A DNA stretch of 64,000 bases, taken from the NCBI GenBank assembly GCA_031769625.1, contig JAUIMM010000583.1, positions 1,707,501 to 1,771,500 on the forward strand, read 5' to 3'. The notes below the pieces were generated by a model. The model had not been told where the DNA came from, searched no databases, and was given only the letters and a program-made list of their open reading frames with translations. Position 1 is the stretch's first letter. Each line of letters starts with the position of its first letter. A program made the translations under genes and the position numbers. Source of the stretch: Taudactylus pleione. Its lineage: Eukaryota > Chordata > Amphibia > Anura > Myobatrachidae. This document shows, piece after piece, positions 48,301 through 63,700 of the stretch.

Positions 48301-51300
48301 TCAGCCAGGCTGCATTATATATACTGTATGTAGGTGTCACCTCAGCCAGGCTGTATTATATATACTGTATGTAGGTGTCACCTCAGCCAGGCTGCATTAT
48401 ATATACTGTATGTAGGTGTCACCTCAGCCAGGCTGCAGTATATATACTGTATGTAGGTGTGTCACCTCAGCCAGGCTGTATTATATATACTGTATGTAGG
48501 TGTCACCTCAGCCAGGCTGCATTATATATACTGTATGTAGGTGTGTCACCTCAGCCCGGCTGCATTATATATACTGTATGTAGGCGTGTCACCTCAGCCA
48601 GGCTGCATTATTTATACTGTATGTAGGTGTCACCTCAGCCAGGCTGCATTATATATACTGTATGTAGGTGTCACCTCAGCCAGGCTGCATTATATATACT
48701 ATATGTAGGTGTCACCTCAGCCAGGCTGCATTATATATACTGTATGTAGGCGTGTCACCTCAGTCAGGCTGCATTATATATACTGTATGTAGGTGTATCA
48801 CCTCAGCCATCCTGTATTATATATACTGTATGTAGGTGTCACCTCAGCCAGGCTGCATTATATATACTGTATGTAGGTGTGTCACCTCAGCCAGGCTGCA
48901 TTATATATACTGTATGTAGGTGTGTCACCTCAGCCAGGATGCATTATATATACTGTATGTAGGCGTGTCACCTCAGCCAGGATGCATTATATATACTGTA
49001 TGTAGGTGTGTCACCTCAGCCAGGCTGCATTATCTATACTGTATGTAGGCGTGTCACCTCAGCCAGGCTGCATTATATATACTGTATGTAGGCGTCACCT
49101 CAGCCAGGCTGCAGTATATTTACTGTATGTAGGTGTCACCTCAGCCAGGCTGCATTATATATACTGTATGTAGGCGTCACCTCAGCCAGGCTGCATTATA
49201 TGTACTGTATGTAGGTGTCACCTCAGCCAGGCTGCATTATACATACTGTATGTAGGTGTGTCACCTCAGCCAGGCTGCATTATATATACTGTATGTAGGT
49301 GTCACCTCTGCCAGGCTGCATTATATTTACTGTATGTAGGTGTCACCTCAGCCAGGCTGCATTATATATACTGTATGTAGGTGTGTCACCTCAGCCAGGC
49401 TGCATTATATATACTGTATGTAGGTGTCACCTCAGCCAGGCTGCATTATATATACTGTATGTAGGTGTGTCACCTCAGCCAGGCTGCATTATATATACTG
49501 TATGTAGGCGTGTCACCTCAGCCAGGCTGCATTATATATACTGTATGTAGGCGTCACCTCAGCCAGGCTGTATTATATATACTGTATGTAGGCGTGTCAC
49601 CTCAGCCAGGCTGCATTATATGTACTGTATGTAGGCGTGTCACCTCAGCCAGGCTGCATTATATATACTGTATGTAGGTGTCACCTCAGCCAGGCTGCAT
49701 TATATATACTGTATGTAGGTGTGTCACCTCAGCCAGGCTGCATTATATACTGTATGTAGGTGTGTCACCTCAGCCAGGCTGTATTATATACTGTATGTAG
49801 GCGTGTCACCTCAGCCAGGCTGCAGTATATATACTGTATGTAGGTGTCACCTCAGCCAGGCTGTATTATATATACTGTATGTAGGTGTATCACCTCAGCC
49901 AGACTGCAGTATATATACTGTATGTAGGTGTCACCTCAGCCAGGCTGCATTATATATACTGTATGTAGGTGTCACCTCAGCCAGGCTGCATTATATATAC
50001 TGTATGTAGGTGTCACCTCAGCCAGGCTGTATTATATATACTGTATGTAGGTGTCACCTCAGCCAGGCTGCATTATATATACTGTATGTAGGTGTGTCAC
50101 CTCAGCCAGGCTGCATTATATATACTATATGTAGGTGTCACCTCAGCCAGGCTGCATTATATATACTATATGTAGGTGTCACCTCAGCCAGGCTGCATTA
50201 TATATACTGTATGTAGGTGTCACCTCAGCCAGGCTGCATTATATATACTGTATGTACGTGTCACCTCAGCCAGGCTGCATTATATACTGTATGTAGGTGT
50301 GTCACCTCAGCCAGGCTGTATTATATACTGTATGTAGGCGTGTCACCTCAGCCAGGCTGCAGTATATATACTGTATGTAGGTGTCACCTCAGCCAGGCTG
50401 TATTATATATACTGTATGTAGGTGTATCACCTCAGCCAGACTGCAGTATATATACTGTATGTAGGTGTCACCTCAGCCAGGCTGCATTATATATACTGTA
50501 TGTAGGTGTCACCTCAGCCAGGCTGCATTATATATACTGTATGTAGGTGTCACCTCAGCCAGGCTGTATTATATATACTGTATGTAGGTGTCACCTCAGC
50601 CAGGCTGCATTATATATACTGTATGTAGGTGTCACCTCAGCCAGGCTGCAGTATATATACTGTATGTAGGTGTGTCACCTCAGCCAGGCTGTATTATATA
50701 TACTGTATGTAGGTGTCACCTCAGCCAGGCTGCATTATATATACTGTATGTAGGTGTGTCACCTCAGCCCGGCTGCATTATATATACTGTATGTAGGCGT
50801 GTCACCTCAGCCAGGCTGCATTATTTATACTGTATGTAGGTGTCACCTCAGCCAGGCTGCATTATATATACTGTATGTAGGTGTCACCTCAGCCAGGCTG
50901 CATTATATATACTATATGTAGGTGTCACCTCAGCCAGGCTGCATTATATATACTGTATGTAGGCGTGTCACCTCAGTCAGGCTGCATTATATATACTGTA
51001 TGTAGGTGTATCACCTCAGCCATCCTGTATTATATATACTGTATGTAGGTGTCACCTCAGCCAGGCTGCATTATATATACTGTATGTAGGTGTGTCACCT
51101 CAGCCAGGCTGCATTATATATACTGTATGTAGGTGTGTCACCTCAGCCAGGATGCATTATATATACTGTATGTAGGCGTGTCACCTCAGCCAGGATGCAT
51201 TATATATACTGTATGTAGGTGTGTCACCTCAGCCAGGCTGCATTATCTATACTGTATGTAGGTGTATCACCTCAGCCCGGCTGCAGTATATATACTGTAT

Positions 51301-54300
51301 GTAGGCGTGTCACCTCAGCCAGGCTGCATTATATATACTGTATGTAGGTGTGTCACCTCAGCCAGGCTGCATTATATATACTGTATGTAGGTGTCACCTC
51401 TGCCAGGCTGCATTATATTTACTGTATGTAGGTGTCACCTCAGCCAGGCTGCATTATATATACTGTATGTAGGCGTGTCACCTCAGCCAGGCTGCATTAT
51501 ATGTACTGTATGTAGGCGTGTCACCTCAGCCAGGCTGCATTATATATACTGTATGTAGGTGTGTCACCTCAGCCAGGCTGCATTATCTATACTGTATGTA
51601 GGTGTGTCACCTCAGCCAGGCTGCATTATATATACTGTATGTAGGTGTGTCACCTCAGCCAGGCTGCATTATATATACTGTATGTAGGTGTCACCTCAGC
51701 CAGGCTGCATTATATATACTGTATGTAGGTGTGTCACCTCAGCCAGGCTGCATTATATATACTGTATGTAGGCGTGTCACCTCAGCCAGGCTGCATTATA
51801 TATACTGTATGTAGGCGTCACCTCAGTCAGCCTGCAGTATATATACTGTATGTAGGCGTGTCACCTCAGCCAGGCTGCATTATATATACTGTATGTAGGT
51901 GTCACCTCAGCCAGGCTGCATTATATATACTATATGTAGGTGTCACCTCAGCCAGGCTGCATTATATATACTGTATGTAGGCGTGTCACCTCAGTCAGGC
52001 TGCATTATATATACTGTATGTAGGTGTATCACCTCAGCCATCCTGTATTATATATACTGTATGTAGGTGTCACCTCAGCCAGGCTGCATTATATATACTG
52101 TATGTAGGTGTGTCACCTCAGCCAGGCTGCATTATATATACTGTATGTAGGTGTGTCACCTCAGCCAGGCTGCAGTATATATACTGTATGTAGGTGTCAC
52201 CTCAGCCAGGCTGCATTATATATACTGTATGTAGGTGTCACCTCAGCCAGGCTGCATTATATATACTGTATGTAGGCGTGTCACCTCAGCCAGGCTGTAT
52301 TATATACTGTATGTAGGCGTGTCACCTCAGCCAGGCTGCAGTATATATACTGTATGTAGGTGTCACCTCAGCCAGGCTGTATTATATATATAGTATGTAG
52401 GTGTATCACCTCAGCCAGACTGCAGTATATATACTGTATGTAGGTGTCACCTCAGCCAGGCTGCATTATACATACTGTATGTAGGTGTGTCTCCTCAGCC
52501 AGGCTGCATTATATATACTGTATGTAGGCGTGTCACCTCAGCCAGGCTGCATTATATATACTGCATGTAGGCGTGTCACCTCAGCCAGGCTGCATTATAT
52601 ATACTGTATGTAGGCGTGTCACCTCAGCCAGGCTGCATTATATATACTGTATGTAGGTGTGGCACCTCAGCCAGGCTGCATTATATATACTGTATGTAGG
52701 TGTCACCTCTGCCAGGCTGCATTATATATACTGTATGTAGGCATGTCACCTCAGCCAGGCTGCATTATATATACTGTATGTAGGTGTGTCACCTCAGCCA
52801 GGCTGCATTATATATACTGTATGTTGGTGTGTTACCTCAGCCAGGCTGCATTATATATACTGTATGTAGGTGTCACCTCAGCCACGCTGCATTATATATA
52901 CTATATGTAGGTGTCACCTCTGCCAGGCTGTATTATATATACTGTATGTAGGTGTCACCTCAGCCAGGCTGCAGTATATATACTGTATGTAGGTGTGTCA
53001 CCTCAGCCAGGCTGTATTATATATACTGTATGTAGGTGTCACCTCAGCCAGGCTGCATTATATATACTGTATGTAGGTGCGTCACCTCAGCCCGGCTGCA
53101 TTATATATACTGTATGTAGGTGTCACCTCAGCCAGGCTGCATTATATATACTGTATGTAGGTGTCACCTCAGCCAGGCTGTATTATATATACTGTATGTA
53201 GGTGTCACCTCAGCCAGGCAGCATTATATATACTGTATGTAAGTGTCACCTCAGCCAGGCTGCAGTATATATACTGTATGTAGGTGTGTCACCTCAGCCA
53301 GGCTGTATTATATATACTGTATGTAGGTGTCACCTCAGCCAGGCTGCATTATATATACTGTATGTAGGTGTGTCACCTCAGCCCGGCTGCATTATATATA
53401 CTGTATGTAGGCGTGTCACCTCAGCCAGGCTGCATTATTTATACTGTATGTAGGTGTCACCTCAGCCAGGCTGCATTATATATACTGTATGTAGGCGTCA
53501 CCTCAGCCAGGCTGCAGTATATTTACTGTATGTAGGTGTCACCTCAGCCAGGCTGCATTATATATACTGTATGTAGGCGTCACCTCAGCCAGGCTGCATT
53601 ATATGTACTGTATGTAGGTGTCACCTCAGCCAGGCTGCATTATACATACTGTATGTAGGTGTGTCACCTCAGCCAGGCTGCATTATATATACTGTATGTA
53701 GGTGTGTCACCTCAGCCAGGCTGCATTATATATACTGTATGTAGGTGTGTCACCTCAGCCAGGATGCATTATATATACTGTATGTAGGCGTGTCACCTCA
53801 GCCAGGATGCATTATATATACTGTATGTAGGTGTGTCACCTCAGCCAGGCTGCATTATCTATACTGTATGTAGGTGTATCACCTCAGCCCGGCTGCAGTA
53901 TATATACTGTATGTAGGCGTGTCACCTCAGCCAGGCTGCATTATATATACTGTATGTAGGTGTGTCACCTCAGCCAGGCTGCATTATATATACTGTATGT
54001 AGGTGTCACCTCTGCCAGGCTGCATTATATTTACTGTATGTAGGTGTCACCTCAGCCAGGCTGCATTATATATACTGTATGTAGGTGTGTCACCTCAGCC
54101 AGGCTGCATTATATATACTGTATGTAGGCGTGTCACCTCAGCCAGGCTGCATTATATATACTGTATGTAGGCGTCACCTCAGCCAGGCTGTATTATATAT
54201 ACTGTATGTAGGCGTGTCACCTCAGCCAGGCTGCATTATATGTACTGTATGTAGGCGTGTCACCTCAGCCAGGCTGCATTATATATACTGTATGTAGGTG

Positions 54301-54590
54301 TGTCACCTCAGCCAGGCTGCATTATCTATACTGTATGTAGGTGTGTCACCTCAGCCAGGCTGCATTATATATACTGTATGTAGGTGTGTCACCTCAGCCA
54401 GGCTGCATTATATATACTGTATGTAGGTGTCACCTCTGCCAGGCTGCATTATATTTACTGTATGTAGGTGTCACCTCAGCCAGGCTGCATTATATATACT
54501 GTATGTAGGTGTGTCACCTCAGCCAGGCTGCATTATATATACTGTATGTAGGTGTCACCTCAGCCAGGCTGCATTATATATACTGTATGT
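42400..54590. repeat. 9.25-kb-offset duplication in the 41/43-bp array
   Basis: Variant units at about 42400-45340 recur in the same order at about 51640-54590. Fixed points are 42771/52020 (GTAGGTGTAT unit), 43410/52659 (GTGGCACC variant), 43662/52911, 43953/53202 and 44836/54085, all at 9249; the offset becomes 9251 near 45176/54427 after a two-base unit-length change. One copy of the block has a few private changes, for example CAGGCAGC near 53216. Confidence 0.85.
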
Positions 54591-57500
54591 AGGCGTCACC
54601 TCAGCCAGGCTGTATTATATATACTGTATGTAGGCGTGTCACCTCAGCCAGGCTGCATTATATGTACTGTATGTAGGCGTGTCACCTCAGCCAGGCTGCA
54701 TTATATATACTGTATGTAGGTGTCACCTCAGCCAGGCTGCATTATATATACTGTATGTAGGTGTGTCACCTCAGCCAGGCTGCATTATATATACTATATG
54801 TAGGTGTCACCTCAGCCAGGCTGCATTATATATACTATATGTAGGTGTCACCTCAGCCAGGCTGCATTATATATACTGTATGTAGGTGTCACCTCAGCCA
54901 GGCTGCATTATATATACTGTCTGTACGTGTCACCTCAGCCAGGCTGCATTATATACTGTGTGTAGGTGTGTCACCTCAGCCAGGCTGTATTATATACTGT
55001 ATGTAGGCGTGTCACCTCAGCCAGGCTGCAGTATATATACTGTATGTAGGTGTCACCTCAGCCAGGCTGTATTATATATACTGTATGTAGGTGTATCACC
55101 TCAGCCAGACTGCAGTATATATACTGTATGTAGGTGTCACCTCAGCCAGGCTGCATTATATATACTGTATGTAGGTGTCACCTCAGCCAGGCTGCATTAT
55201 ATATACTGTATGTAGGTGTCACCTCAGCCAGGCTGTATTATATATACTGTATGTAAGTGTCACCTCAGCCAGGCTGCATTATATATACTGTATGTAGGTG
55301 TGTCACCTCAGCCAGGCTGCATTATATATACTATATGTAGGTGTCACCTCAGCCAGGCTGCATTATATATACTATATGTAGGTGTCACCTCAGCCAGGCT
55401 GCATTATATATACTGTATGTAGGTGTCACCTCAGCCAGGCTGCATTATATATACTGTATGTACGTGTCACCTCAGCCAGGCTGCATTATATACTGTATGT
55501 AGGTGTGTCACCTCAGCCAGGCTGTATTATATACTGTATGTAGGCGTGTCACCTCAGCCAGGCTGCAGTATATATACTGTATGTAGGTGTCACCTCAGCC
55601 AGGCTGTATTATATATACTGTATGTAGGTGTATCACCTCAGCCAGACTGCAGTATATATACTGTATGTAGGTGTCACCTCAGCCAGGCTGCATTATATAT
55701 ACTGTATGTAGGTGTCACCTCAGCCAGGCTGCATTATATATACTGTATGTAGGTGTCACCTCAGCCAGGCTGTATTATATATACTGTATGTAGGTGTCAC
55801 CTCAGCCAGGCTGCATTATATATACTGTATGTAGGTGTCACCTCAGCCAGGCTGCAGTATATATACTGTATGTAGGTGTGTCACCTCAGCCAGGCTGTAT
55901 TATATATACTGTATGTAGGTGTCACCTCAGCCAGGCTGCATTATATATACTGTATGTAGGTGTGTCACCTCAGCCCGGCTGCATTATATATACTGTATGT
56001 AGGCGTGTCACCTCAGCCAGGCTGCATTATTTATACTGTATGTAGGTGTCACCTCAGCCAGGCTGCATTATATATACTGTATGTAGGCGTCACCTCAGCC
56101 AGGCTGCAGTATATTTACTGTATGTAGGTGTCACCTCAGCCAGGCTGCATTATATATACTGTATGTAGGCGTCACCTCAGCCAGGCTGCATTATATGTAC
56201 TGTATGTAGGTGTCACCTCAGCCAGGCTGCATTATACATACTGTATGTAGGTGTGTCACCTCAGCCAGGCTGCATTATATATACTGTATGTAGGTGTCAC
56301 CTCTGCCAGGCTGCATTATATTTACTGTATGTAGGTGTCACCTCAGCCAGGCTGCATTATATATACTGTATGTAGGTGTGTCACCTCAGCCAGGCTGCAT
56401 TATATATACTGTATGTAGGTGTCACCTCAGCCAGGCTGCATTATATATACTGTATGTAGGTGTGTCACCTCAGCCAGGCTGCATTATATATACTGTATGT
56501 AGGCGTGTCACCTCAGCCAGGCTGCATTATATATACTGTATGTAGGCGTCACCTCAGCCAGGCTGTATTATATATACTGTATGTAGGCGTGTCACCTCAG
56601 CCAGGCTGCATTATATGTACTGTATGTAGGCGTGTCACCTCAGCCAGGCTGCATTATATATACTGTATGTAGGTGTCACCTCAGCCAGGCTGCATTATAT
56701 ATACTGTATGTAGGTGTGTCACCTCAGCCAGGCTGCATTATATATACTATATGTAGGTGTCACCTCAGCCAGGCTGCATTATATATACTATATGTAGGTG
56801 TCACCTCAGCCAGGCTGCATTATATATACTGTATGTAGGTGTCACCTCAGCCAGGCTGCATTATATATACTGTATGTACGTGTCACCTCAGCCAGGCTGC
56901 ATTATATACTGTATGTAGGTGTGTCACCTCAGCCAGGCTGTATTATATACTGTATGTAGGCGTGTCACCTCAGCCAGGCTGCAGTATATATACTGTATGT
57001 AGGTGTCACCTCAGCCAGGCTGTATTATATATACTGTATGTAGGTGTATCACCTCAGCCAGACTGCAGTATATATACTGTATGTAGGTGTCACCTCAGCC
57101 AGGCTGCATTATATATACTGTATGTAGGTGTCACCTCAGCCAGGCTGCATTATATATACTGTATGTAGGTGTCACCTCAGCCAGGCTGTATTATATATAC
57201 TGTATGTAGGTGTCACCTCAGCCAGGCTGCATTATATATACTGTATGTAGGTGTGTCACCTCAGCCAGGCTGCATTATATATACTATATGTAGGTGTCAC
57301 CTCAGCCAGGCTGCATTATATAAACTATATGTAGGTGTCACCTCAGCCAGGCTGCATTATATATACTGTATGTAGGTGTCACCTCAGCCAGGCTGCATTA
57401 TATATACTGTATGTACGTGTCACCTCAGCCAGGCTGCATTATATACTGTATGTAGGTGTGTCACCTCAGCCAGGCTGTATTATATACTGTATGTAGGCGT

Positions 57501-57705
57501 GTCACCTCAGCCAGGCTGCAGTATATATACTGTATGTAGGTGTCACCTCAGCCAGGCTGTATTATATATACTGTATGTAGGTGTATCACCTCAGCCAGAC
57601 TGCAGTATATATACTGTATGTAGGTGTCACCTCAGCCAGGCTGCATTATATATACTGTATGTAGGTGTCACCTCAGCCAGGCTGCATTATATATACTGTA
57701 TGTAG
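45176..57705. repeat. Nested higher-order repeats (537 bp and 2213 bp) in the 41/43-bp array
   Basis: A 537-bp block (13 units) is repeated in tandem at 45678/46215, 54886/55423 and 56839/57376. A larger block starting at 47086 recurs at 49299 with offset 2213, holding through 47252/49465, 47506/49719, 47797/50010, 48004/50217 and 48375/50588. The same leading variant (CACCTCTGCCAGG followed by ATATTTACTG) heads blocks at 45176, 47086, 49299, 54427 and 56294. These are signs of recent unequal exchange. Confidence 0.85.
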
Positions 57706-60700
57706 GTCTCACCTCAGCCAGGCTGTATTATATATACTGTATGTAGGTGTCACCTCAGCCAGGCTGCAGTATATATACTGTATGTAGGTGTGTCACCTCA
57801 GCCAGGCTGTATTATATATACTGTATGTAGGTGTCACCTCAGCCAGGCTGCATTATATATACTGTATGTAGGTGTGTCACCTCAGCCCGGCTGCATTATA
57901 TATACTGTATGTAGGCGTGTCACCTCAGCCAGGCTGCATTATTTATACTGTATGTAGGTGTCACCTCAGCCAGGCTGCATTATATATACTGTATGTAGGC
58001 GTCACCTCAGCCAGGCTGCAGTATATTTACTGTATGTAGGTGTCACCTCAGCCAGGCTGCATTATATATACTGTATGTAGGCGTCACCTCAGCCAGGCTG
58101 CATTATATGTACTGTATGTAGGTGTCACCTCAGCCAGGCTGCATTATACATACTGTATGTAGGTGTGTCACCTCAGCCAGGCTGCATTATATATACTGTA
58201 TGTAGGTGTGTCACCTCAGCCAGGCTGCATTATATATACTGTATGTAGGTGTGTCACCTCAGCCAGGATGCATTATATATACTGTATGTAGGCGTGTCAC
58301 CTCAGCCAGGATGCATTATATATACTGTATGTAGGTGTGTCACCTCAGCCAGGCTGCATTATCTATACTGTATGTAGGTGTATCACCTCAGCCCGGCTGC
58401 AGTATATATACTGTATGTAGGCGTGTCACCTCAGCCAGGCTGCATTATATATACTGTATGTAGGTGTGTCACCTCAGCCAGGCTGCATTATATATACTGT
58501 ATGTAGGTGTCACCTCTGCCAGGCTGCATTATATTTACTGTATGTAGGTGTCACCTCAGCCAGGCTGCATTATATATACTGTATGTAGGTGTGTCACCTC
58601 AGCCAGGCTGCATTATATGTACTGTATGTAGGCGTGTCACCTCAGCCAGGCTGCATTATATATACTGTATGTAGGCGTCACCTCAGCCAGGCTGTATTAT
58701 ATATACTGTATGTAGGCGTGTCACCTCAGCCAGGCTGCATTATATGTACTGTATGTAGGCGTGTCACCTCAGCCAGGCTGCATTATATATACTGTATGTA
58801 GGTGTGTCACCTCAGCCAGGCTGCATTATCTATACTGTATGTAGGTGTGTCACCTCAGCCAGGCTGCATTATATATACTGTATGTAGGTGTGTCACCTCA
58901 GCCAGGCTGCATTATATATACTGTATGTAGGTGTCACCTCAGCCAGGCTGCATTATATATACTGTATGTAGGTGTGTCACCTCAGCCAGGCTGCATTATA
59001 TATACTGTATGTAGGCGTGTCACCTCAGCCAGGCTGCATTATATATACTGTATGTAGGCGTCACCTCAGCCAGGCTGTATTATATATACTGTATGTAGGC
59101 GTGTCACCTCAGCCAGGCTGCATTATATGTACTGTATGTAGGCGTGTCACCTCAGCCAGGCTGCATTATATATACTGTATGTAGGTGTCACCTCAGCCAG
59201 GCTGCATTATATATACTGTATGTAGGTGTGTCACCTCAGCCAGGCTGCATTATATATACTATATGTAGGTGTCACCTCAGCCAGGCTGCATTATATATAC
59301 TGTATGTAGGTGTCACCTCAGCCAGGCTGCATTATATATACTGTATGTAGGTGTGTCACCTCAGCCAGGCTGTATTATATACTGTATGTAGGCGTGTCAC
59401 CTCAGCCAGGCTGCATTATATATACTGTATGTAGGTGTCACCTCTGCCAGGCTGCATTATATATACTGTATGTTGTTGTGTCACCTCAGCCAGGCTGCAT
59501 TATATATACTGTATGTAGGCGTGTCACCTCAGCCAGGCTGCATTATATATACTGTATGTAGGTGTGGCACCTCAGCCAGGCTGCATTATATATACTGTAT
59601 GTAGGTGTCACCTCAGCCAGGCTGTATTATATATACTGTATGTAGATGTGTCACCTCAGCCAGGCTGCATTATATATACTGTATGTAGGTGTCACCTCAG
59701 CCAGGCTGCATTATATACTGTATGTAGGTGTGTCACCTCAGCCAGGCTGTATTATATACTGTATGTAGGCGTGTCACCTCAGCCAGGCTGCAGTATATAT
59801 ACTGTATGTAGGTGTCACCTCAGCCAGGCTGTATTATATATACTGTATGTAGGTGTATCACCTCAGCCAGACTGCAGTATATATACTGTATGTAGGTGTC
59901 ACCTCAGCCAGGCTGCATTATATATACTGTATGTAGGTGTGTCACCTCAGCCAGGCTGCATTATATATACTGCATGTAGGTGTGTCACCTCAGCCAGGCT
60001 GCATTATATATACTGTATGTAGGCGTGTCACCTCAGCCAGGCTGCATTATATATACTGTATGTAGGTGTGGCACCTCAGCCAGGCTGCATTATATATACT
60101 GTATGTAGGTGTCACCTCTGCCAGGCTGCATTATATATACTGTATGTTGTTGTGTCACCTCAGCCAGGCTGCATTATATATACTGTATGTAGGTGTGTCA
60201 CCTCAGCCAGGCTGTATTATATATACTGTATGTAGGTGTCACCTCAGCCACGCTGCATTATATATACTATATGTAGGTGTCACCTCTGCCAGGCTGTATT
60301 ATATATACTGTATGTAGGTGTCACCTCAGCCAGGCTGCATTATATATACTGTATGTAGGCATGTCACCTCAGCCAGGCTGCATTATATATTCTGTATGTA
60401 GGCGTGTCACCTCAGCCAGGCTGCATTATCTATACTGTATGTAGGTGTCACCTCAGCCACGCTGCATTATATATACTGGATGTAGGTGTCACCTCAGCCA
60501 GGCTGCATTATATATACTGTATGTAGGTGTCACCTCAGCCAGGCTGCATTATATATACTGTATGTAGGTGTCACCTCAGCCAGGCTGCATTATATATACT
60601 GTATGTAGGCGTAGCACCTCAGCCAGGCTGCATTATATATACTGTATGTAGGTGTGTCACCTCAGCCAGGATGCATTATATATACTGTATGTAGGTGTGG

Positions 60701-63700
60701 CACCTCAGCCAGGCTGCATTATATATACTGTATGTAGGTGTCACCTCAGCCAGGCTGCATTATATATACTGTATGTAGGTGTGTCACCTCAGCCAGGCTA
60801 CATTATATATACTGTATGTAGGCGTCACCTCAGCCAGGCTGCATTATATATACTGTATGTAGGTGTGTCACCTCAGCCAGGCTGCATTATATATACTGTG
60901 TGTAGGTGTGTCACCTCTGCCAGGCTGCATTATATATACTGTATGTAGGTGTCACCTCAGCCACGCTGCATTATATATACTGTATGTAGGTGTGTCACCT
61001 CAGCCAGGCTGCATTATATATACTGTATGTAGGTGTGTCACCTCTGCCAGGCTGCATTATATATACTGTATGTAGGTGTCACCTCAGCCAGGCTGCATTA
61101 TATATACTGTATGTAGGTGTCACCTCAGCCAGGCTGCATTATATATACTGTATGTAGGTGTGTCACCTCAGCCAGGCTGCATTATATATACTGTATGTAG
61201 GCGTGTCACCTCAGCCAGGCTGCATTATATATACTGTATGTAGGCGTGTCACCTCAGCCAGGCTGCATTATATATACTGTATTTAGGTGTGTCACCTCAG
61301 CCAGGCTGCAGTATATATACTGTATGTAGGTGTGTCACCTCAGCCAGGCTGCATTATATATACTGTATGTAGGCGTGTCACCTCAGCCAGGCTGCATTAT
61401 ATATACTGTATGTAGGCCTGTCACCTCAGCCAGGCTGCATTAGATATACTGTATGTAGGTGTCACCTCAGCCAGGCTGCATTATATATACTGTATGTAGG
61501 TGTCACCTCAGCCAGGCTGCATTATATATACTGTATGTAGGTGTGTCACCTCAGCCAGGCTGCATTATATATACTGTATGTAGGTGTGTCACCTCAGCCC
61601 GGCTGCATTATATATACTGTATGTAGGCATGTCACCTCAGCCAGGCTGCATTATATATACTATATGTAGGTGTCACCTCAGCCAGGCTGCAGTATATATA
61701 CTGTATGTAGGTGTGTCACCTCAGCCAGGCTGCATTATATATACTGTATGTAGGTGTGTCACCTCAGCCAGGCTGCATTATATATACTGTATGTAGGCGT
61801 CACCTCAGCCAGGCTGCATTATATATACTATATGTAGGTGTGTCACCTCAGCCACGCTGCATTATATATACTGTATGTAGGCGTGTCACCTCAGTCAGGC
61901 TGCATTATATATACTGTATGTAGGCGTGTCACCTCAGCCAGGCTGCATTATATATACTGTATGTAGGTGTCACCTCAGCCAGGCTGCATTATATATACTG
62001 CATGTAGGTGTGTCACCTCAGCCAGGCTGCATTATATATACTGTATGTAGGCGTCACCTCAGCCAGGCTGCATTATATATACTATATGTAGGTGTGTCAC
62101 CTCAGCCACGCTGCATTATATATACTGTATGTAGGCGTGTCACCTCAGTCAGGCTGCATTATATATACTGTATGTAGGTGTCACCTCAGCCAGGCTGCAT
62201 TATATATACTCTATGTAGGTGTCACCTCAGCCAGGCTGCATTATATATACTGCATGTAGGTGTGTCACCTCAGCCAGGCTGCATTATATATACTGTATGT
62301 AGGCGTGTCACCTCAGCCAGGCTGCATTATATATACTGTATGTAGGTGTGGCACCTCAGCCAGGCTGCATTATATATACTGTATGTAGGTGTGTCACCTC
62401 AGCCAGGCTGCATTATATATACTGTATGTAGGTGTCACCTCAGCCAGGCTGCATTATATATACTGTATGTAGGTGTCACCTCAGCCAGGCTGCATTATAT
62501 ATACTATATGTAGGTGTCACCTCAGCCAGGCTGCATTATATATACTGTATGTAGGCGTGTCACCTCAGCCAGGCTGCATTATATATACTGTATGTAGGCG
62601 TCACCTCAGCCAGGCTGTATTATATATACTGTATGTAGGCGTGTCACCTCAGCCAGGCTGTATTATATATACTGTATGTAGGCGTGTCACCTCAGCCAGG
62701 CTGCATTATATATACTGTATGTAGGTGTGTCACCTCAGCCAGGCTGCATTATATATACTGTATGTAGGTGTCACCTCAGCCAGCCTGTATTATATATACT
62801 GTATGAAGGTGTCACCTCAGCCAAGCTGCATTATATATACTGTATGTAGGTGTCACCTCTGCCAGGCTGTATTATATATACTGTATGTAGGTGTCACCTC
62901 AGCCAGGCTGCATTATATATACTGTATGTAGGTGTCACCTCTGCCAGGCTGTATTATATATACTGTATGTAGGCGTGTCACCTCAGCCAGGCTGCATTAT
63001 ATATACTATATGTAGGTGTCACCTCAGCCAGGCTGCATTATATATACTGTATGTAGGCGTCACCTCAGCCAGGCTGCATTATATATACTGTATGTAGGTG
63101 TTACCTCAGCCAAGCTGCATTATATATACTGTATGTAAGGTGTTACCTCAGCCAGGCTGCATTATACATACTGTATGTAGGTGTGTCACCTCAGCCAGGC
63201 TGCAGTATATATACTGTATGTAGGTGTCACCTCAGCCAGGCTGCATTATATATACTGTATGTAGGCGTGTCACCTCAGCCAGGCTGTATTATATATACTG
63301 TATGTAGGCGTGTCACCTCAGCCAGGCTGCATTATATATACTGTATGTAGGTGTCACCTCAGCCAGGCTGCATTATCTATACTGTATGTAGGTGTGTCAC
63401 CTCAGCCAGGCTGCATTATATATACTGTATGTAGGCGTGTCACCTCAGCCAGGCTGCATTATATTTACTGTATGTAGGTGTCACCTCAGCCAGGCTGTAT
63501 TATATATACTGTATGTAGGTGTCACCTCAGCCAGGCTGCATTATATATACTGTTTGTAGGTGTGTCACCTCAGCCAGGCTGCATTATATATACTGTATGT
63601 AGGCGTGTCACCTCAGCCAGGCTGCATTATATTTACTGTATGTAGGTGTCTCCTCAGCCATGCTGCATTATATATACTGTATGTAGGCGTGTCACCTCAG

